Positions 32,627 through 42,159 are shown, counted from the first letter of the stretch. The stretch is 57,908 nucleotides of DNA from Bacteroidales bacterium UBA1800 (GCA_002319915.1 DCFQ01000113.1:3412-61319); one strand, 5' to 3'. Notes: generated from the letters alone by a model not told the origin. Translations and numbers: made by a program.

Positions 32627-33535
32627 ACTTGTGCTGATTGACTCGTTCAGGTTAACCGCTTCAATAGTCTTTGCGAAGATTTCTGCTATCGAAAGCACCT
32701 TTATCTTTTCCGATTTTACAAGGAGCGGAATCGAGTCAGTCACCACGAGTTCCACGATCGGTGAGCGCTCGATCCTCTCAACGGCGTTCCCCGAAAGGAC
32801 CGGGTGTGTGGCAAATGCACGGACGCTTTTTGCCCCCTTCTCCATCATTTTCTGCGAAGCGAGCACAAGCGTTCCGGCGGTATCCACCATATCATCAATG
32901 ATGACGACATCACGGCCCTCTACCTCACCGATGATCGACATCTCTTCGACAACGTTCGGCTTCTTCCGGAGCTTGTATGTCAGGGCCATTTCACATTGCA
33001 GGTGCCTGGAGTAGGCGTTTGCCCTTTTCGAGCCGCCCATGTCGGGTGCGGAGACCGTAAGCTTCTCCAGCTTCAGGTTCTGAATATAAGGAGCAAAGAT
33101 CGCCGAACCGAAAAGATGATCGACGGGAATATTGAAAAATCCCTGGATCTGGTCAGCATGCAGGTCCATGGTTATGACCCTGTCGACTCCGGCAACGCTC
33201 AGAATGTCGGCGGTCAGCTTTGAACCGATTGACACTCTCGGGCGGTCCTTCCTGTCCTGGCGTGCAAAGCCGTAATAGGGGATTACTGCAATTACCTTGT
33301 AGGCAGAAGCTCTCTTTGCGGCATCGATCATCAGGAGCAGCTCGAAAAGGTTCTCTGCAGGAGGGTTGGTCGACTGGATAATGAATACCATGTCGCCCCT
33401 TACTGATTCATCGAAGCATGGCTGGAATTCACCGTCACTGAAATCGGTTACTGAGCTTTGCCCAAGCTCAATGCCAAGCTCTTTGACTATTTTCTGAGCA
33501 AGGTTCATGGTCGCCCTGCAGGAAAAAACTTTCAT
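32615..33535 (-). CDS. prs: Ribose-phosphate pyrophosphokinase (PRPP synthetase)
   Basis: Makes PRPP from ribose 5-phosphate and ATP for nucleotides, His and NAD. 306 residues from the ATG at 33535, which has GGAAAGG 5 nt upstream and places the family's KVFSCRATMNLAQKI start correctly; an ATG at 33553 would add six residues. Motifs: flexible loop FARQDRKDRPRVSIGSKL, VDRVITMDLHADQIQGFF, the PRPP-binding signature DVVIIDDMVDTAGTL. A TATTTTTG -7-like word is at 33604-33597 on the minus strand. Confidence 0.95.
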   Translation of the reverse strand: MKVFSCRATMNLAQKIVKELGIELGQSSVTDFSDGEFQPCFDESVRGDMVFIIQSTNPPAENLFELLLMIDAAKRASAYKVIAVIPYYGFARQDRKDRPRVSIGSKLTADILSVAGVDRVITMDLHADQIQGFFNIPVDHLFGSAIFAPYIQNLKLEKLTVSAPDMGGSKRANAYSRHLQCEMALTYKLRKKPNVVEEMSIIGEVEGRDVVIIDDMVDTAGTLVLASQKMMEKGAKSVRAFATHPVLSGNAVERIERSPIVELVVTDSIPLLVKSEKIKVLSIAEIFAKTIEAVNLNESISTSFVF

Positions 33536-33620
33536 AGGTGCCTTTCCGAACATTGAAATATGATTTTGCTGTTAATCAATTAAGATTTCTAAGGCACAAA
33601 AATATAAATTCCGGAGGAAC

Positions 33621-34229
33621 TCAGGCAGAGTTTAAGAAATTGTTGACAGTTTCTTCAATAAAGGAAAGGATCTCTTCCTTTCCCTTCCGTTTGAGGACTG
33701 AAGTGGTAAATGTCGGGGGGAGCGATTCCCATTCTTCCAGCATCAAGCTGTCGTATTTGCTGATGGCGCTCCTCAGACCGTCCGCCGACAGTTTGTCGCT
33801 TTTGGTGAACACCCTTGCAAACGGGATCCCGTTGACACCCAGGAATTCCATGAACCTCAGGTCAGAATCCTGCGGATCGTGCCTGCAATCGAGCAGGACG
33901 AAGAGGCAAGCCAGGTTCTCCCTTTTCAGGATATATTCCCGTACCTCACCGATCCATTTGTCGCGCATCCTTTCAGGGACCCTGGCGTACCCGTAACCCG
34001 GGAGATCGACTATATACCAGCTGTCGTTTATTATGAAATGATTTATCGTCCTTGTCCTTCCGGGAGTTCCGGAGACCTTCGCGAGACCGGCTACCCCGGT
34101 GATCATGTTAATCAGGGATGATTTCCCCACATTCGACCTGCCGATGAATCCGAATTCCGGTCTGCCGGTTTCCGGACACTGGCTGATATTTGTGCTGCTC
34201 CTGACAAATAATGCAGAGCTGATTATCAT
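33621..34229 (-). CDS. engB: Ribosome biogenesis GTPase EngB/YsxC
   Basis: Essential TRAFAC GTPase for 50S assembly. 202 residues. G1 GRSNVGKSSLIN, G2 region GTPGRTRTINHF, G3 DLPGYGYA, G4 TKSD. The N-terminal FGFIGRSNVGKS context and short length are typical. It follows the MORN-type lipoprotein gene with an 8-nt gap, in a run with manA on the same strand. Confidence 0.95.
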   Translation of the reverse strand: MIISSALFVRSSTNISQCPETGRPEFGFIGRSNVGKSSLINMITGVAGLAKVSGTPGRTRTINHFIINDSWYIVDLPGYGYARVPERMRDKWIGEVREYILKRENLACLFVLLDCRHDPQDSDLRFMEFLGVNGIPFARVFTKSDKLSADGLRSAISKYDSLMLEEWESLPPTFTTSVLKRKGKEEILSFIEETVNNFLNSA

Positions 34230-34237
34230 CCAGGAAG

Positions 34238-35008
34238 TTATTTAAGGTCCTTGTATGGCAAATCAATCTTCTTGCCGGCAATGTATTTATTTCCCATCTG
34301 GGTTACTATCTCGGCGATCACGCCGGCATACTCTTTCTGCGGTGATCCGGTCTTCTTCAGAAGGATTGCCGGTTTCCCGCCAATGGTTTTAAGTTTTACA
34401 CATTTTGCCGTGTCGAAAATACCGCCGGGAAGCTCACCCCTGTAAAAAGTAACCTTCGCTGATTTATCCGTCAGGCCGAGTGTGATAGTATACTGCCCGG
34501 TAGTTTTGTAATTATCCTGGGTCTCGTAAACAATCCCGGGATAGCCCGAGATCAGCTTTCCCGCTTTATCGTATTCCTTGATGAATGTGCTCCGCCTGCC
34601 TTTTGAATACCCGATCTCTGCCTTTAAGTCACCGTTGCGATAATATTGCTTCTGGATCCCGTCGACAGTGTCGTGCTTATACGGAGTGGTCCTGAAAACC
34701 TGTCCCTCAAGATAATACCAGACTGCAGAGTCTTCGCGCAACCCTTTCTCGTACCAGAATCTCTGATAAACCTGGCCGCCCTGGTAAAAGGATTTCATTT
34801 CCCCTTCCCTCACACCGTTCCTGAAGGTAACCTCCTTTATCAGGTAATCGTTGCTGTAGTATTTTTTGATACCTGTATAGCCGGTATCGGGAACCGAGGT
34901 GGTATCTGCAGCAGCAGCTGCCTCCTTTTTTGCGGCTTTTTTCCCTGAGCACCCCGGGGCGAGCAGGATGACAAGGATTGAAATGATTGTGCAATAGACC
35001 AGTTTCAT
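34238..35008 (-). CDS. MORN-repeat (YwqK-like) lipoprotein
   Basis: 256 residues. Lipoprotein signal peptide with lipobox LAPGC (Cys20), then an Ala/Lys-rich linker and several MORN-2 type repeats of the form ...G.R.G....Y.nG.l (VRNGVREGEMKSFYQGG-like unit at about 63-80, LREDSAVWYYLEGQVF at about 90-105, DTVDGIQKQYYRNGDLKAEI at about 113-132). Proteins with these repeats are common in the phylum and have no settled function, although some are annotated as antitoxins; no toxin gene lies nearby. Possibly cotranscribed with manA upstream and engB downstream. Confidence 0.8.
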   Translation of the reverse strand: MKLVYCTIISILVILLAPGCSGKKAAKKEAAAAADTTSVPDTGYTGIKKYYSNDYLIKEVTFRNGVREGEMKSFYQGGQVYQRFWYEKGLREDSAVWYYLEGQVFRTTPYKHDTVDGIQKQYYRNGDLKAEIGYSKGRRSTFIKEYDKAGKLISGYPGIVYETQDNYKTTGQYTITLGLTDKSAKVTFYRGELPGGIFDTAKCVKLKTIGGKPAILLKKTGSPQKEYAGVIAEIVTQMGNKYIAGKKIDLPYKDLK

Positions 35009-35026
35009 TACAGAAATATTTAATTG

Positions 35027-36022
35027 TCAGTGAGTATCAGGTTGTTCAATATATATTTCGAGCATTGTGGCTCCCGGATCGGGTTTGAAAATGACATTAT
35101 TGAGCGACGAGGGGATGAGGAGTGTCTCGCCTTTTGATACGGTTTCGGAGCTTTTGTCCCAGTGCAGGGAGAACCTGCCCTCGGTACAGATGCAGATAAC
35201 GAATGAGTCGAGGTGATAATAGTCCCTTTCAATGGTTTTGTCAAACCTGAGTATGTTGGAAGTGAAGAAATCGCATTTTGCCAGGTTTTCGGTCTCGTTG
35301 AGGCTTGCGCTGATGTGCTTTCCGTTCTTTCCGGAGGCAGTGAAATCGATCGCATCGAGGGCAAGCCCGATATGCAGCTCACGCGGCTTGCCGTCCTTCC
35401 CTTTCCTTCCCCAGTCATATATCCGGTAAGTGATGTCGGATGTTTGCTGGATCTCAATGATCACGTTGCCGGCGCCTATGGCGTGGACCCTTCCGGCAGG
35501 GGTGAAGAAAACGTCCCCCGCTTCCGGATGCTCTGAATTGAGAAGGTCTGCTATGGTGTTATTGGACAGGGCATTCGTGTACTGCTCCCTGGTTACGGGT
35601 TTTGAGAAGCCGGTATAAATCCTCGAATCCTTTTCACTCTGAAGGACGTACCACATCTCAGTCTTCCCGTATGCCCCGTGCCTCTCCCTGGCAAGCTCAT
35701 TCCCGGGATGGACCTGGATTGAAAGATCGTCGGTTGCCTCGATGAATTTTATGAGAAGCGGAAATTCATGGCCGAATTTGTCGAAAACGAAATCTCCGGT
35801 GATGTCTCCCATATAAACTTCAATGATCTCCTCGATGTTATTTCCCGCAAGAAACCCGTTGCTGATCACTGAAAGATTGTCCGCCACGGCTGACACTTCC
35901 CAGCTTTCCCCGATCTTACTGGTACCGTCACCGGGTTTTCCAAACTCATTGACGAGGGCATGCCCGCCCCAGATCTTTTCCTTAAGGATGGGCTCAAATT
36001 TCAGTGGATAAAGTTCCGACAT
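35027..36022 (-). CDS. manA: Mannose-6-phosphate isomerase, class I
   Basis: Zinc enzyme interconverting fructose 6-phosphate and mannose 6-phosphate for polysaccharide and GDP-sugar supply. 331 residues, the short bacterial type I form. Start YPLKFEPILKEKIWGGHALV; metal-binding parts LSIQVHPGNELA, KTEMWYVLQ and AGRVHAIGAGNVIIEIQQTSD. Divergent from udk across about 100 bp. Confidence 0.93.
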   Translation of the reverse strand: MSELYPLKFEPILKEKIWGGHALVNEFGKPGDGTSKIGESWEVSAVADNLSVISNGFLAGNNIEEIIEVYMGDITGDFVFDKFGHEFPLLIKFIEATDDLSIQVHPGNELARERHGAYGKTEMWYVLQSEKDSRIYTGFSKPVTREQYTNALSNNTIADLLNSEHPEAGDVFFTPAGRVHAIGAGNVIIEIQQTSDITYRIYDWGRKGKDGKPRELHIGLALDAIDFTASGKNGKHISASLNETENLAKCDFFTSNILRFDKTIERDYYHLDSFVICICTEGRFSLHWDKSSETVSKGETLLIPSSLNNVIFKPDPGATMLEIYIEQPDTH

Positions 36023-36120
36023 TCAGGTTTAGTATTTAAAAACTTACACAGAGTCGCACTGTGAAACAAAAGGTTAAATTATTATTTTAGCCAATTATTT
36101 AAGTGCAAATCTAAGAATAA

Positions 36121-36735
36121 ATGCTGACAGTAGGAATAGCGGGAGGAACGGGTTCCGGCAAAACGACCGTGGTAAGAAAGGTAATGGAAAAGTTTCCGAA
36201 TGAGAATGTCATTGTAATTCCCCAGGATTCCTATTACAAGGATAACGGGCATATTCCGCTCGAAGAGCGGCAGAAGATAAATTTCGACCACCCCGATTCC
36301 CTTGAATTCAATCTTCTCTGCGATCACCTTGATACGCTAAGGAGAGGCTACCCCGTGGAAATGCCGGTCTATTCATATCTCACCTGCCTCCGGTCCCCTG
36401 AGACCATTACTGTCAGACCGGCAAGGGTCGCGCTGGTGGAAGGCATTCTCATCCTTACCGACCCCCACCTCAGGGAGCTTCTCGACATAAAAGTGTTTGT
36501 TGATGCCGATGCCGACGACAGGCTCGGCAGGGTAATTATGAGAGACATAGCCGAAAGGGGCCGCTCGGTCCTCAAGGTCCTCGAACGGTATCATGATACC
36601 GTCAAACCTTCACATCTTCAGTTCATTGAGCCCTCAAAGCGTTACGCAGATATCATTATCCCGGGTGGTGGGGAGAACCAGGTCGGGATTGAAATGTTGG
36701 TATCCATAATAGAAAGGCATTTACAAACTAACTGA
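36121..36735 (+). CDS. udk: Uridine kinase
   Basis: Phosphorylates uridine/cytidine in pyrimidine salvage. 204 residues. P-loop GGTGSGKTTV near residue 8, IPQDSYYKDN, FDHPDSLEFNLL, VLVEG-type Walker B (RVALVEGILILTDP), and RDIAERGRS lid region. Standard length. The exonuclease gene follows after 7 nt, so they are probably cotranscribed. Confidence 0.94.
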   Translation: MLTVGIAGGTGSGKTTVVRKVMEKFPNENVIVIPQDSYYKDNGHIPLEERQKINFDHPDSLEFNLLCDHLDTLRRGYPVEMPVYSYLTCLRSPETITVRPARVALVEGILILTDPHLRELLDIKVFVDADADDRLGRVIMRDIAERGRSVLKVLERYHDTVKPSHLQFIEPSKRYADIIIPGGGENQVGIEMLVSIIERHLQTN

Positions 36736-36742
36736 TTTCACC

Positions 36743-37462
36743 ATGCTTTCAAACGTACGACCGGAAGATGTTTTATTCATCGACATTGAAACAGTGCCGT
36801 CATCGCCGTCATATTCGGATCTGGATACGGCATTGCGGAATCATTGGGACAAGAAGTCGAAACAGCTCAGGAGCGATGAGCAGACACCGGAAGAGATCTA
36901 TGAAAGGGCAGGGATCTACGCGGAATTCGGAAAGATAATATGCATCTCAGTCGGGCTGATCAGGGAGAAGGACCCTTATTCGTTCAGGCTGAAGTCATTC
37001 TTTGGCAACGATGAAAAGGCCCTGCTCTCAGAATTCTCCGGAATGCTTGAAAAATTCACAAGAAACAGGGAGGCCCTGCTCTGTGCACACAATGGCAAGG
37101 AATTCGATTATCCCTACATAGCGAGAAGGATGATAATAAACGGCCTGGTAATCCCTGAGATCCTCGACAATGCGGGAAAAAAGCCTTGGGAAGTAAGGCT
37201 GCTGGATACCCTTGAGCTCTGGAAGTTTGGGGATTACAAAAGCTATACTTCCCTCGATCTCCTCACGTGCATCCTGGGGATAAGGTCCCCGAAGGATGAG
37301 TTGGACGGCAGCATGGTTGGAAATACCTACTGGGTAGACCACGATCTGAACAAGATTGCCGTATACTGTGAAAAGGATGTTGTGGCTGTGGCACAGGTGC
37401 TGCTGAAGTTTATGAACCAGCCGTTGATCCCCGAAGAAAGGATTGAATCCGTGACCTTTTAG
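36743..37462 (+). CDS. PolB-like 3'-5' exonuclease
   Basis: 239 residues. DEDD-type exonuclease fold: motif I FIDIETVPSS, motif II LCAHNGKEFDYPYIARRM, and the third acidic motif near YCEKDVVAVAQVLLKF. This matches the predicted DNA polymerase B-like exonuclease family (PF10108). It has no polymerase part. Its DNA or RNA substrate is unknown. Ends 1 bp before the stop of the convergent hydrolase gene. Confidence 0.85.
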   Translation: MLSNVRPEDVLFIDIETVPSSPSYSDLDTALRNHWDKKSKQLRSDEQTPEEIYERAGIYAEFGKIICISVGLIREKDPYSFRLKSFFGNDEKALLSEFSGMLEKFTRNREALLCAHNGKEFDYPYIARRMIINGLVIPEILDNAGKKPWEVRLLDTLELWKFGDYKSYTSLDLLTCILGIRSPKDELDGSMVGNTYWVDHDLNKIAVYCEKDVVAVAQVLLKFMNQPLIPEERIESVTF

Positions 37463-38269
37463 TCAGGAGGCGCTACCGAGCAGCCTGTAAAATCCCTCCC
37501 TGACAGCCTCCGGATTATCTGTATGCACCCAGTGTCCTGCTCCGGGCAATTCCATGAACTCCGCACCCGGGAACAGGTTGAGGATCCTCCCGAAATCCGA
37601 AACAGGAAGGTAATCGGAATTTGACCCCTTCAGGAACAGGACCGGGAATCCCGTCACCGGGGTCCTGAAACCTTCGCGCATTTCCAGGGGCGACATTATC
37701 TGGTCAAGGTTGTCGATGAGTGCGGGTGCATTGATGCGCCATGAGAAGGTATGGTTGTCATTGCGCCGGATGTTCTTCATTATAAGCCCCAGCGTACGTT
37801 CCGATTTTATGCGGGCTGAAAGGACAGCTTCAATCTCGCTTCGAGAATGCAGTTTCGACAGGTCGGTCGATACTATTGTTCTCAGTATCTCAAGATGCTG
37901 CCTGTATTCGGCCTTATGGTCCGATTCCGACAAAAAGGGGGATATGTCTGCCACCAGGAGGCCGAGCAGTTTCTCAGGCCACCTGAGCGCGAAGCGGATA
38001 GCGCATTTCCCTCCCATACTGTGCCCGGCGAGGAAGAATCTTTCGAGTTTCAGATCAGCGGCGAGCTCAAATATGTCGGTGCTCAGTGCATCATAATCGT
38101 GGATGCTGCTTTCAGGGGAATTGCCATGGTTGCGCTGGTCGGGGAGGATCACCATAAATCTGTCACCCAATCCCTTTGCAACCGAAACCCAGTTGTCGGA
38201 TGATCCAAACAATCCATGAAGGATAATTAACGGATAACCCTCACCATATTTCCTGAAGAAGAGGTTCAT
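37463..38269 (-). CDS. Alpha/beta hydrolase, YbfF-like
   Basis: 268 residues from the ATG at 38269 (MNLFFRKYGEGYPLIILHGL). Oxyanion-hole HGLFGSSDNW, nucleophile elbow GHSMGGK with the catalytic Ser, and C-terminal GAGHWVHTDNPEAV with the catalytic His. The family includes acyl-CoA esterases and haloperoxidase-like enzymes; substrate unknown. It starts 7 nt downstream of the pdxJ stop and is probably cotranscribed with it. Confidence 0.87.
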   Translation of the reverse strand: MNLFFRKYGEGYPLIILHGLFGSSDNWVSVAKGLGDRFMVILPDQRNHGNSPESSIHDYDALSTDIFELAADLKLERFFLAGHSMGGKCAIRFALRWPEKLLGLLVADISPFLSESDHKAEYRQHLEILRTIVSTDLSKLHSRSEIEAVLSARIKSERTLGLIMKNIRRNDNHTFSWRINAPALIDNLDQIMSPLEMREGFRTPVTGFPVLFLKGSNSDYLPVSDFGRILNLFPGAEFMELPGAGHWVHTDNPEAVREGFYRLLGSAS

Positions 38270-38276
38270 TTCAAAA

Positions 38277-38993
38277 TCAGTCTGCCAGCTGCATTTTATA
38301 CATCCGTATCGTATTCTCAAGTCCGAGGTAGAGAGCATCAGAAATGAGGGCGTGACCTATTGAAACCTCATCGAGCCACGGAATATTGAGATGAAGGTAT
38401 TTCAGGTTTTCGAGGTCCAGGTCGTGGCCTGCATTCACGCCAAGGTTAAGGTCCCTGGCAATCCTGGCGGCTTTCACAAAAGGAGCCACGGCTTCGGCAG
38501 CATTCTCGTCAAAGCCCGTAGCATATGGTTCGGTATAGAGTTCGATCCTGTCGGCGCCAATCAGAGCCGCATTCTCAATATTTGACGGCGTGGTATCCAC
38601 AAAAACTGATGTTCTGATACCCTCCCCTTTAAAAGTGGCAATAACACCAGTGAGGAAGTTCCTGAACTTTGCAGTGTCCCAGCCTGCGTTCGAGGTGATC
38701 ACATCATGTGCATCCGGAACCAGGGTTACCTGTTCGGGCTTTACGGAAAGGACAAGGTCGATGAACCCTTCTGAAGGATATCCCTCGATATTGAATTCTG
38801 TCGTAACCACAGGCCTTATATCCAGTACATCCCTGTACCTGATATGCCGTTCATCGGGCCGGGGATGGACAGTAATTCCGTCGGCGCCGAACAGCTGGCA
38901 GTTGATCGCTGCGGTCTTGACATTCGGGATATTCCCTCCGCGGGCATTCCTCAAAGTCGCTATCTTGTTTATATTAACACTCAGCTTTGTCAT
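38277..38993 (-). CDS. pdxJ: Pyridoxine 5'-phosphate synthase
   Basis: Joins 1-deoxy-D-xylulose 5-phosphate and 3-amino-2-oxopropyl phosphate to make vitamin B6. 238 residues from the ATG at 38993 (MTKLSVNINKIATLRNARGG). TIM-barrel motifs: DGITVHPRPDERHIRY, EFNIEGYPS, VTLVPDAHDVITS, DRIELYTEPYA, GVNAGHDLDL, EVSIGHALISDAL. In Bacteroidota pdxJ is usually divergent from the CBS-nadK genes, as here. A minus-strand TAAATTTG -7 word lies at 39037-39030. Confidence 0.95.
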   Translation of the reverse strand: MTKLSVNINKIATLRNARGGNIPNVKTAAINCQLFGADGITVHPRPDERHIRYRDVLDIRPVVTTEFNIEGYPSEGFIDLVLSVKPEQVTLVPDAHDVITSNAGWDTAKFRNFLTGVIATFKGEGIRTSVFVDTTPSNIENAALIGADRIELYTEPYATGFDENAAEAVAPFVKAARIARDLNLGVNAGHDLDLENLKYLHLNIPWLDEVSIGHALISDALYLGLENTIRMYKMQLAD

Positions 38994-39095
38994 AATAATC
39001 CTGGTGAAAGTCCGTATTGTATTGTAATGCAAATTTAAAATATATGGCATTTTTTTTGTTATATTAGATGAAATTTACCCGCAGGGTGTGAAAAT

Positions 39096-39761
39096 ATGGT
39101 AGCAAAGGACCTCATTTCGGAAGTTATTCCATCGCTTAAAACCTCGGATACCGGGCAAACAGCCCTGAACTGGATGGAGATCTTCCGTATTTCGCATCTG
39201 CCGATCGTAAATAACCAGGACTTCCTTGGCCTTATATCAGATGCTGATATCTACGATATGAATCAGCCTGAGGAACCGATTGGCAATCATGAGCTTACAC
39301 TGCTGAAACCATATGTTGATGCTGAACAGCATATTTTCGAGGTCATCGGACTTGCTTCACGGCTTAAGCTGACAGTTGTTCCGGTACTCGACAACAATAA
39401 TCATTACAAAGGAGTAATCACGACCACCGACCTTGTCCGGTTCCTTGCGGGGATCTCTTCAATGGACCAGCCGGGGGGAATCATTGTCCTTGAGATCACG
39501 GAGCGCGATTATTCATTGTCGCAGATCGCTCAGATCATTGAGAGCAACAATGTGAAGGTGCTGAGCATGTATATCACATCCCCTCCCGATTCGATGAGGC
39601 TTGAAGTGACGGTCAAGGTCAATTCAAATGATATCGTTTCGGTGATCCGTACATTTGAACGTTACAACTACGAAGTAAAGACGTGGGTCACTACCGATGA
39701 TTCCATGGACAGGTTCTATTCCGAGAGATTTGATCTCCTGATGAAGTACCTGAATATGTAG
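39096..39761 (+). CDS. CBS-domain protein
   Basis: 221 residues. Two CBS modules (about 5-60, LISEVIPSLKTSDTGQTAL ... ISHLPIVNNQDFLGLISDADI, and about 70-135, VIGLASRLKLTVVPVLDNNNHYKGVITTTDLVRFL) and a C-terminal ACT-like beta/alpha region (IIVLEITERDYSLSQIAQIIE). CBS pairs bind adenine nucleotides; with the ACT-like part this suggests an energy-state sensor. It is 5 nt upstream of nadK, a conserved pairing, so it may tune NADP supply. Confidence 0.87.
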   Translation: MVAKDLISEVIPSLKTSDTGQTALNWMEIFRISHLPIVNNQDFLGLISDADIYDMNQPEEPIGNHELTLLKPYVDAEQHIFEVIGLASRLKLTVVPVLDNNNHYKGVITTTDLVRFLAGISSMDQPGGIIVLEITERDYSLSQIAQIIESNNVKVLSMYITSPPDSMRLEVTVKVNSNDIVSVIRTFERYNYEVKTWVTTDDSMDRFYSERFDLLMKYLNM

Positions 39762-39766
39762 CATAT

Positions 39767-40645
39767 ATGCCCGATAAAATAGCAATATACAGCAAGGAAG
39801 GCAACCCGAAGACAGCCGAAGTCATAAAGATGCTGATCGAAGAATTCTCCAGGCGGGGGACAGAAGTGCTGTTGTATCAGAAAGACCTCCGGGGATCCGA
39901 TGGTAGAGCGGAAGGTAATGCCCGGAAATTCAGCGACCTGAAAAATCTTGATTCACTTCCGGAGCTTGTCCTGAGTGTGGGGGGGGACGGTACATTCCTG
40001 GAAACTGCTCTGAATATCAGGACCTTCGGAATTCCTGTGGCAGGTGTCAATACCGGCAGAATGGGGTTTCTGGCAAATATCCCTGTTGACGGATTAGCCG
40101 GATCGGTCGACCAGCTTTGCAGGGGAGAATACAAGGTAATTGAAAGAGCTCTACTCGAGATTACTCACCCTGAAGGTCTGTTCGGCACCGAGTCGCAGGT
40201 TGCGCTCAATGAGATCACTTTTCAGAAGACCGATCCCGGGATGATCACAATAAGCGTATATACGGATGACGTATACCTTAATACCTACTGGGCCGATGGC
40301 CTGATCGTTTCAACAGCCACCGGGTCAACCGCTTATAACCTGAGTGTCGGGGGGCCTATCCTGTCGCCTGAGGATCAGAGCATAATCATTTCACCTATCT
40401 CCTCCCACAATCTTACCAACCGCCCGATAATCGTGACAGGCGACACCATACTCAGGATGCAGGTGGGAGGAAGGAGCTGCGGGTTCCTCGCTACCTGCGA
40501 TTCCAAGTCTGGAAAAGCAGAGTTCGGGAAAGAGATCCGCATCAGGCAGACTCCTGAAAAGCTCAAAACCATAATGCTCAGGGGAACGGACTTTTACAGC
40601 ACTCTCAGGAACAAACTCATGTGGGGAGCCGACAGGAGGAATTGA
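39767..40645 (+). CDS. nadK: NAD kinase
   Basis: Phosphorylates NAD to NADP. 292 residues. GGDGT motif (LVLSVGGDGTFLE, with the general-base Asp), NTGRMGFLANI, VALNEITFQK, and glycine-rich ADGLIVSTATGSTAYNLSVGGPI. Normal length. It directly follows the CBS gene; a -7-like TATATTTG at 40687-40694 afterwards suggests a new start of transcription for the barrel-uppS-bamA genes. Confidence 0.95.
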   Translation: MPDKIAIYSKEGNPKTAEVIKMLIEEFSRRGTEVLLYQKDLRGSDGRAEGNARKFSDLKNLDSLPELVLSVGGDGTFLETALNIRTFGIPVAGVNTGRMGFLANIPVDGLAGSVDQLCRGEYKVIERALLEITHPEGLFGTESQVALNEITFQKTDPGMITISVYTDDVYLNTYWADGLIVSTATGSTAYNLSVGGPILSPEDQSIIISPISSHNLTNRPIIVTGDTILRMQVGGRSCGFLATCDSKSGKAEFGKEIRIRQTPEKLKTIMLRGTDFYSTLRNKLMWGADRRN

Positions 40646-40686
40646 AACAATAGGTTAAACAATAGGACTTTATTATTTTAGATTAC

Positions 40687-40694
40687 TATATTTG
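40687..40694 (+). promoter_or_regulatory. -7 element before the barrel-uppS-bamA run
   Basis: TATATTTG is an exact TAnnTTTG match 25 nt upstream of the next start codon, but no -33 box at the correct distance was found, so the promoter may be weak or activated. Confidence 0.4.
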
Positions 40695-40719
40695 TAATGG
40701 TAATCCAAAAAAGCCGCCA

Positions 40720-41460
40720 ATGAAAAAGCTTCTTTTGATCCTCCTAGTTTCCATTTTTGCGGTTGAAATGGCAGAGGCTCAGCTTTGGAAAATAAGAAGA
40801 TGGGAAGTTGAACTGGGCATAGGCCCTTCCTTTTCATTTCCTGATGTCGGAGGATATTCGAGTGGCAAGAACCTGTTGGGTTTCAAGGATATAAGTTTCA
40901 GGCAGATGAGGTTCGACCTTACGGGAAGCGTACGGTACAGGCTTTCCAGAACGACAAACATGCGGCTCAGCCTCACTTACGCAATGCTCCATTCGACAGA
41001 CACCCGCGGATCGAATGAAGGTAGGCACCTGGAATCAACCACACAGCTTTTTGAACCTGCAATACTTGGTGAGTACTACTTCATAAAAAATAAATATGAA
41101 AGCAGCTGGCTGTTCCTTAAAGGAAGGAATATCTGGTCGATCCTGTCGTCCCTCGATTTTTATGCATTCGCGGGCGGTGGCGTGGTTTCGTATTCGGTTG
41201 ACGGAAACCAGGCGCTGAAAGACAAGGGCCTCAGATCATCCGGACTGGCTGCTGCAATTCCATTTGGCCTGGGCGCTACGCTGATATACAGCCCCAACAT
41301 AAATTTCGGCATGGAGCTCGGAGGCCGCTACACATTCACCGATTACCTCGACGGTTATACATCACAATATTCCAAGGCAAATGACGTTTACTATTTTTTG
41401 AACTTCACCTTTACGTATAAACTGAAATCAAGTTCACGAGGGCTGCCGTCTTTCAGATAA
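40720..41460 (+). CDS. Outer-membrane beta-barrel protein, DUF6089-like
   Basis: 246 residues with a signal peptide (MKKLLLILLVSIFAVEMAEAQ). The remaining sequence alternates aromatic and glycine residues in amphipathic strands (WEVELGIGPSFSFPDVGGY, SVRYRLSRTTNMRLSLTYAML, MELGGRYTFTDYLDGYTSQYS) and ends with an aromatic-rich strand (YYFLNFTFTYKL), the hallmarks of an 8- to 10-strand barrel. It is next to a second, related barrel protein and uppS/bamA. Specific role unknown. Confidence 0.82.
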   Translation: MKKLLLILLVSIFAVEMAEAQLWKIRRWEVELGIGPSFSFPDVGGYSSGKNLLGFKDISFRQMRFDLTGSVRYRLSRTTNMRLSLTYAMLHSTDTRGSNEGRHLESTTQLFEPAILGEYYFIKNKYESSWLFLKGRNIWSILSSLDFYAFAGGGVVSYSVDGNQALKDKGLRSSGLAAAIPFGLGATLIYSPNINFGMELGGRYTFTDYLDGYTSQYSKANDVYYFLNFTFTYKLKSSSRGLPSFR

Positions 41461-41481
41461 AATAGTGGCGTACGGATTCGG

Positions 41482-42159
41482 ATGAAAAAGATTTATTCCC
41501 TGATTCTGACAATTTCAATATCCGTTTCAGCTTTTACACAGATAAATGCTGATTACGGCATTATGGGTGGTGTAACGTCTTATCTGGGGGATATCAACCC
41601 GGGACGATTATTCTATTCCCCCAGTCCTGCAGGCGGGATCTTCTACAGGTACAATTTCCATCCAAGGCAGTCATTAAGGGCTGATCTCATATTCGGCGGT
41701 CTTGCAGCTAACGACCTTGATTTCAAGAACAGCTTCCAGAGGACCAGGGCCGCTTCATTTTCAGGAACTGTCGGTGAACTTGCGCTTCAGTTCGAGTTCA
41801 ATTTCCTGCCGTATTCCACCCAGGGAAAAAAGTGGAACTATACTCCTTATGTGGCAACCGGAGCAGGAGTGGCATTCGTAAATACATCTGCATCAGCTTT
41901 TACTCCTGTCATTCCTTTTTCAGTCGGGTTTAAGGTCAATATTCATAAAAATCTCGGTCTTGAAGCAGAATATGGTTTTCGTAAAACTTTTTATGATAAC
42001 TTTGACGGCTTAAAAGATTTAACAGAACCGTCACCTCATGCATTGCTTCATAATAACGACTGGTATTCATACGCGGGGATTGCTTTTACCTGGAAATTTT
42101 TCAACAAGCTTGCGGGTTGTCCGGCTTTCACCGATGTTGATGAACAAAAAAAGCACTAG
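41482..42159 (+). CDS. DUF6089-family outer-membrane barrel protein
   Basis: 225 residues, signal peptide MKKIYSLILTISISVSAFTQ. It starts with DYGIMGGVTSYLGDINPGR, typical of the family found before uppS in many Bacteroidota, followed by beta strands (GGIFYRYNFHPRQSLRADLIFG, GELALQFEFNFLPY). Ends 3 nt before uppS, indicating one operon with the cell-envelope genes. Probable OmpA-like small barrel; function unknown. Confidence 0.85.
   Translation: MKKIYSLILTISISVSAFTQINADYGIMGGVTSYLGDINPGRLFYSPSPAGGIFYRYNFHPRQSLRADLIFGGLAANDLDFKNSFQRTRAASFSGTVGELALQFEFNFLPYSTQGKKWNYTPYVATGAGVAFVNTSASAFTPVIPFSVGFKVNIHKNLGLEAEYGFRKTFYDNFDGLKDLTEPSPHALLHNNDWYSYAGIAFTWKFFNKLAGCPAFTDVDEQKKH

Noticed and set aside
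34238..35008. Antitoxin of a toxin-antitoxin pair (YwqK-type annotation)
   Set aside because: No toxin gene is adjacent, and the lipoprotein signal plus MORN repeats fit a general envelope protein better.
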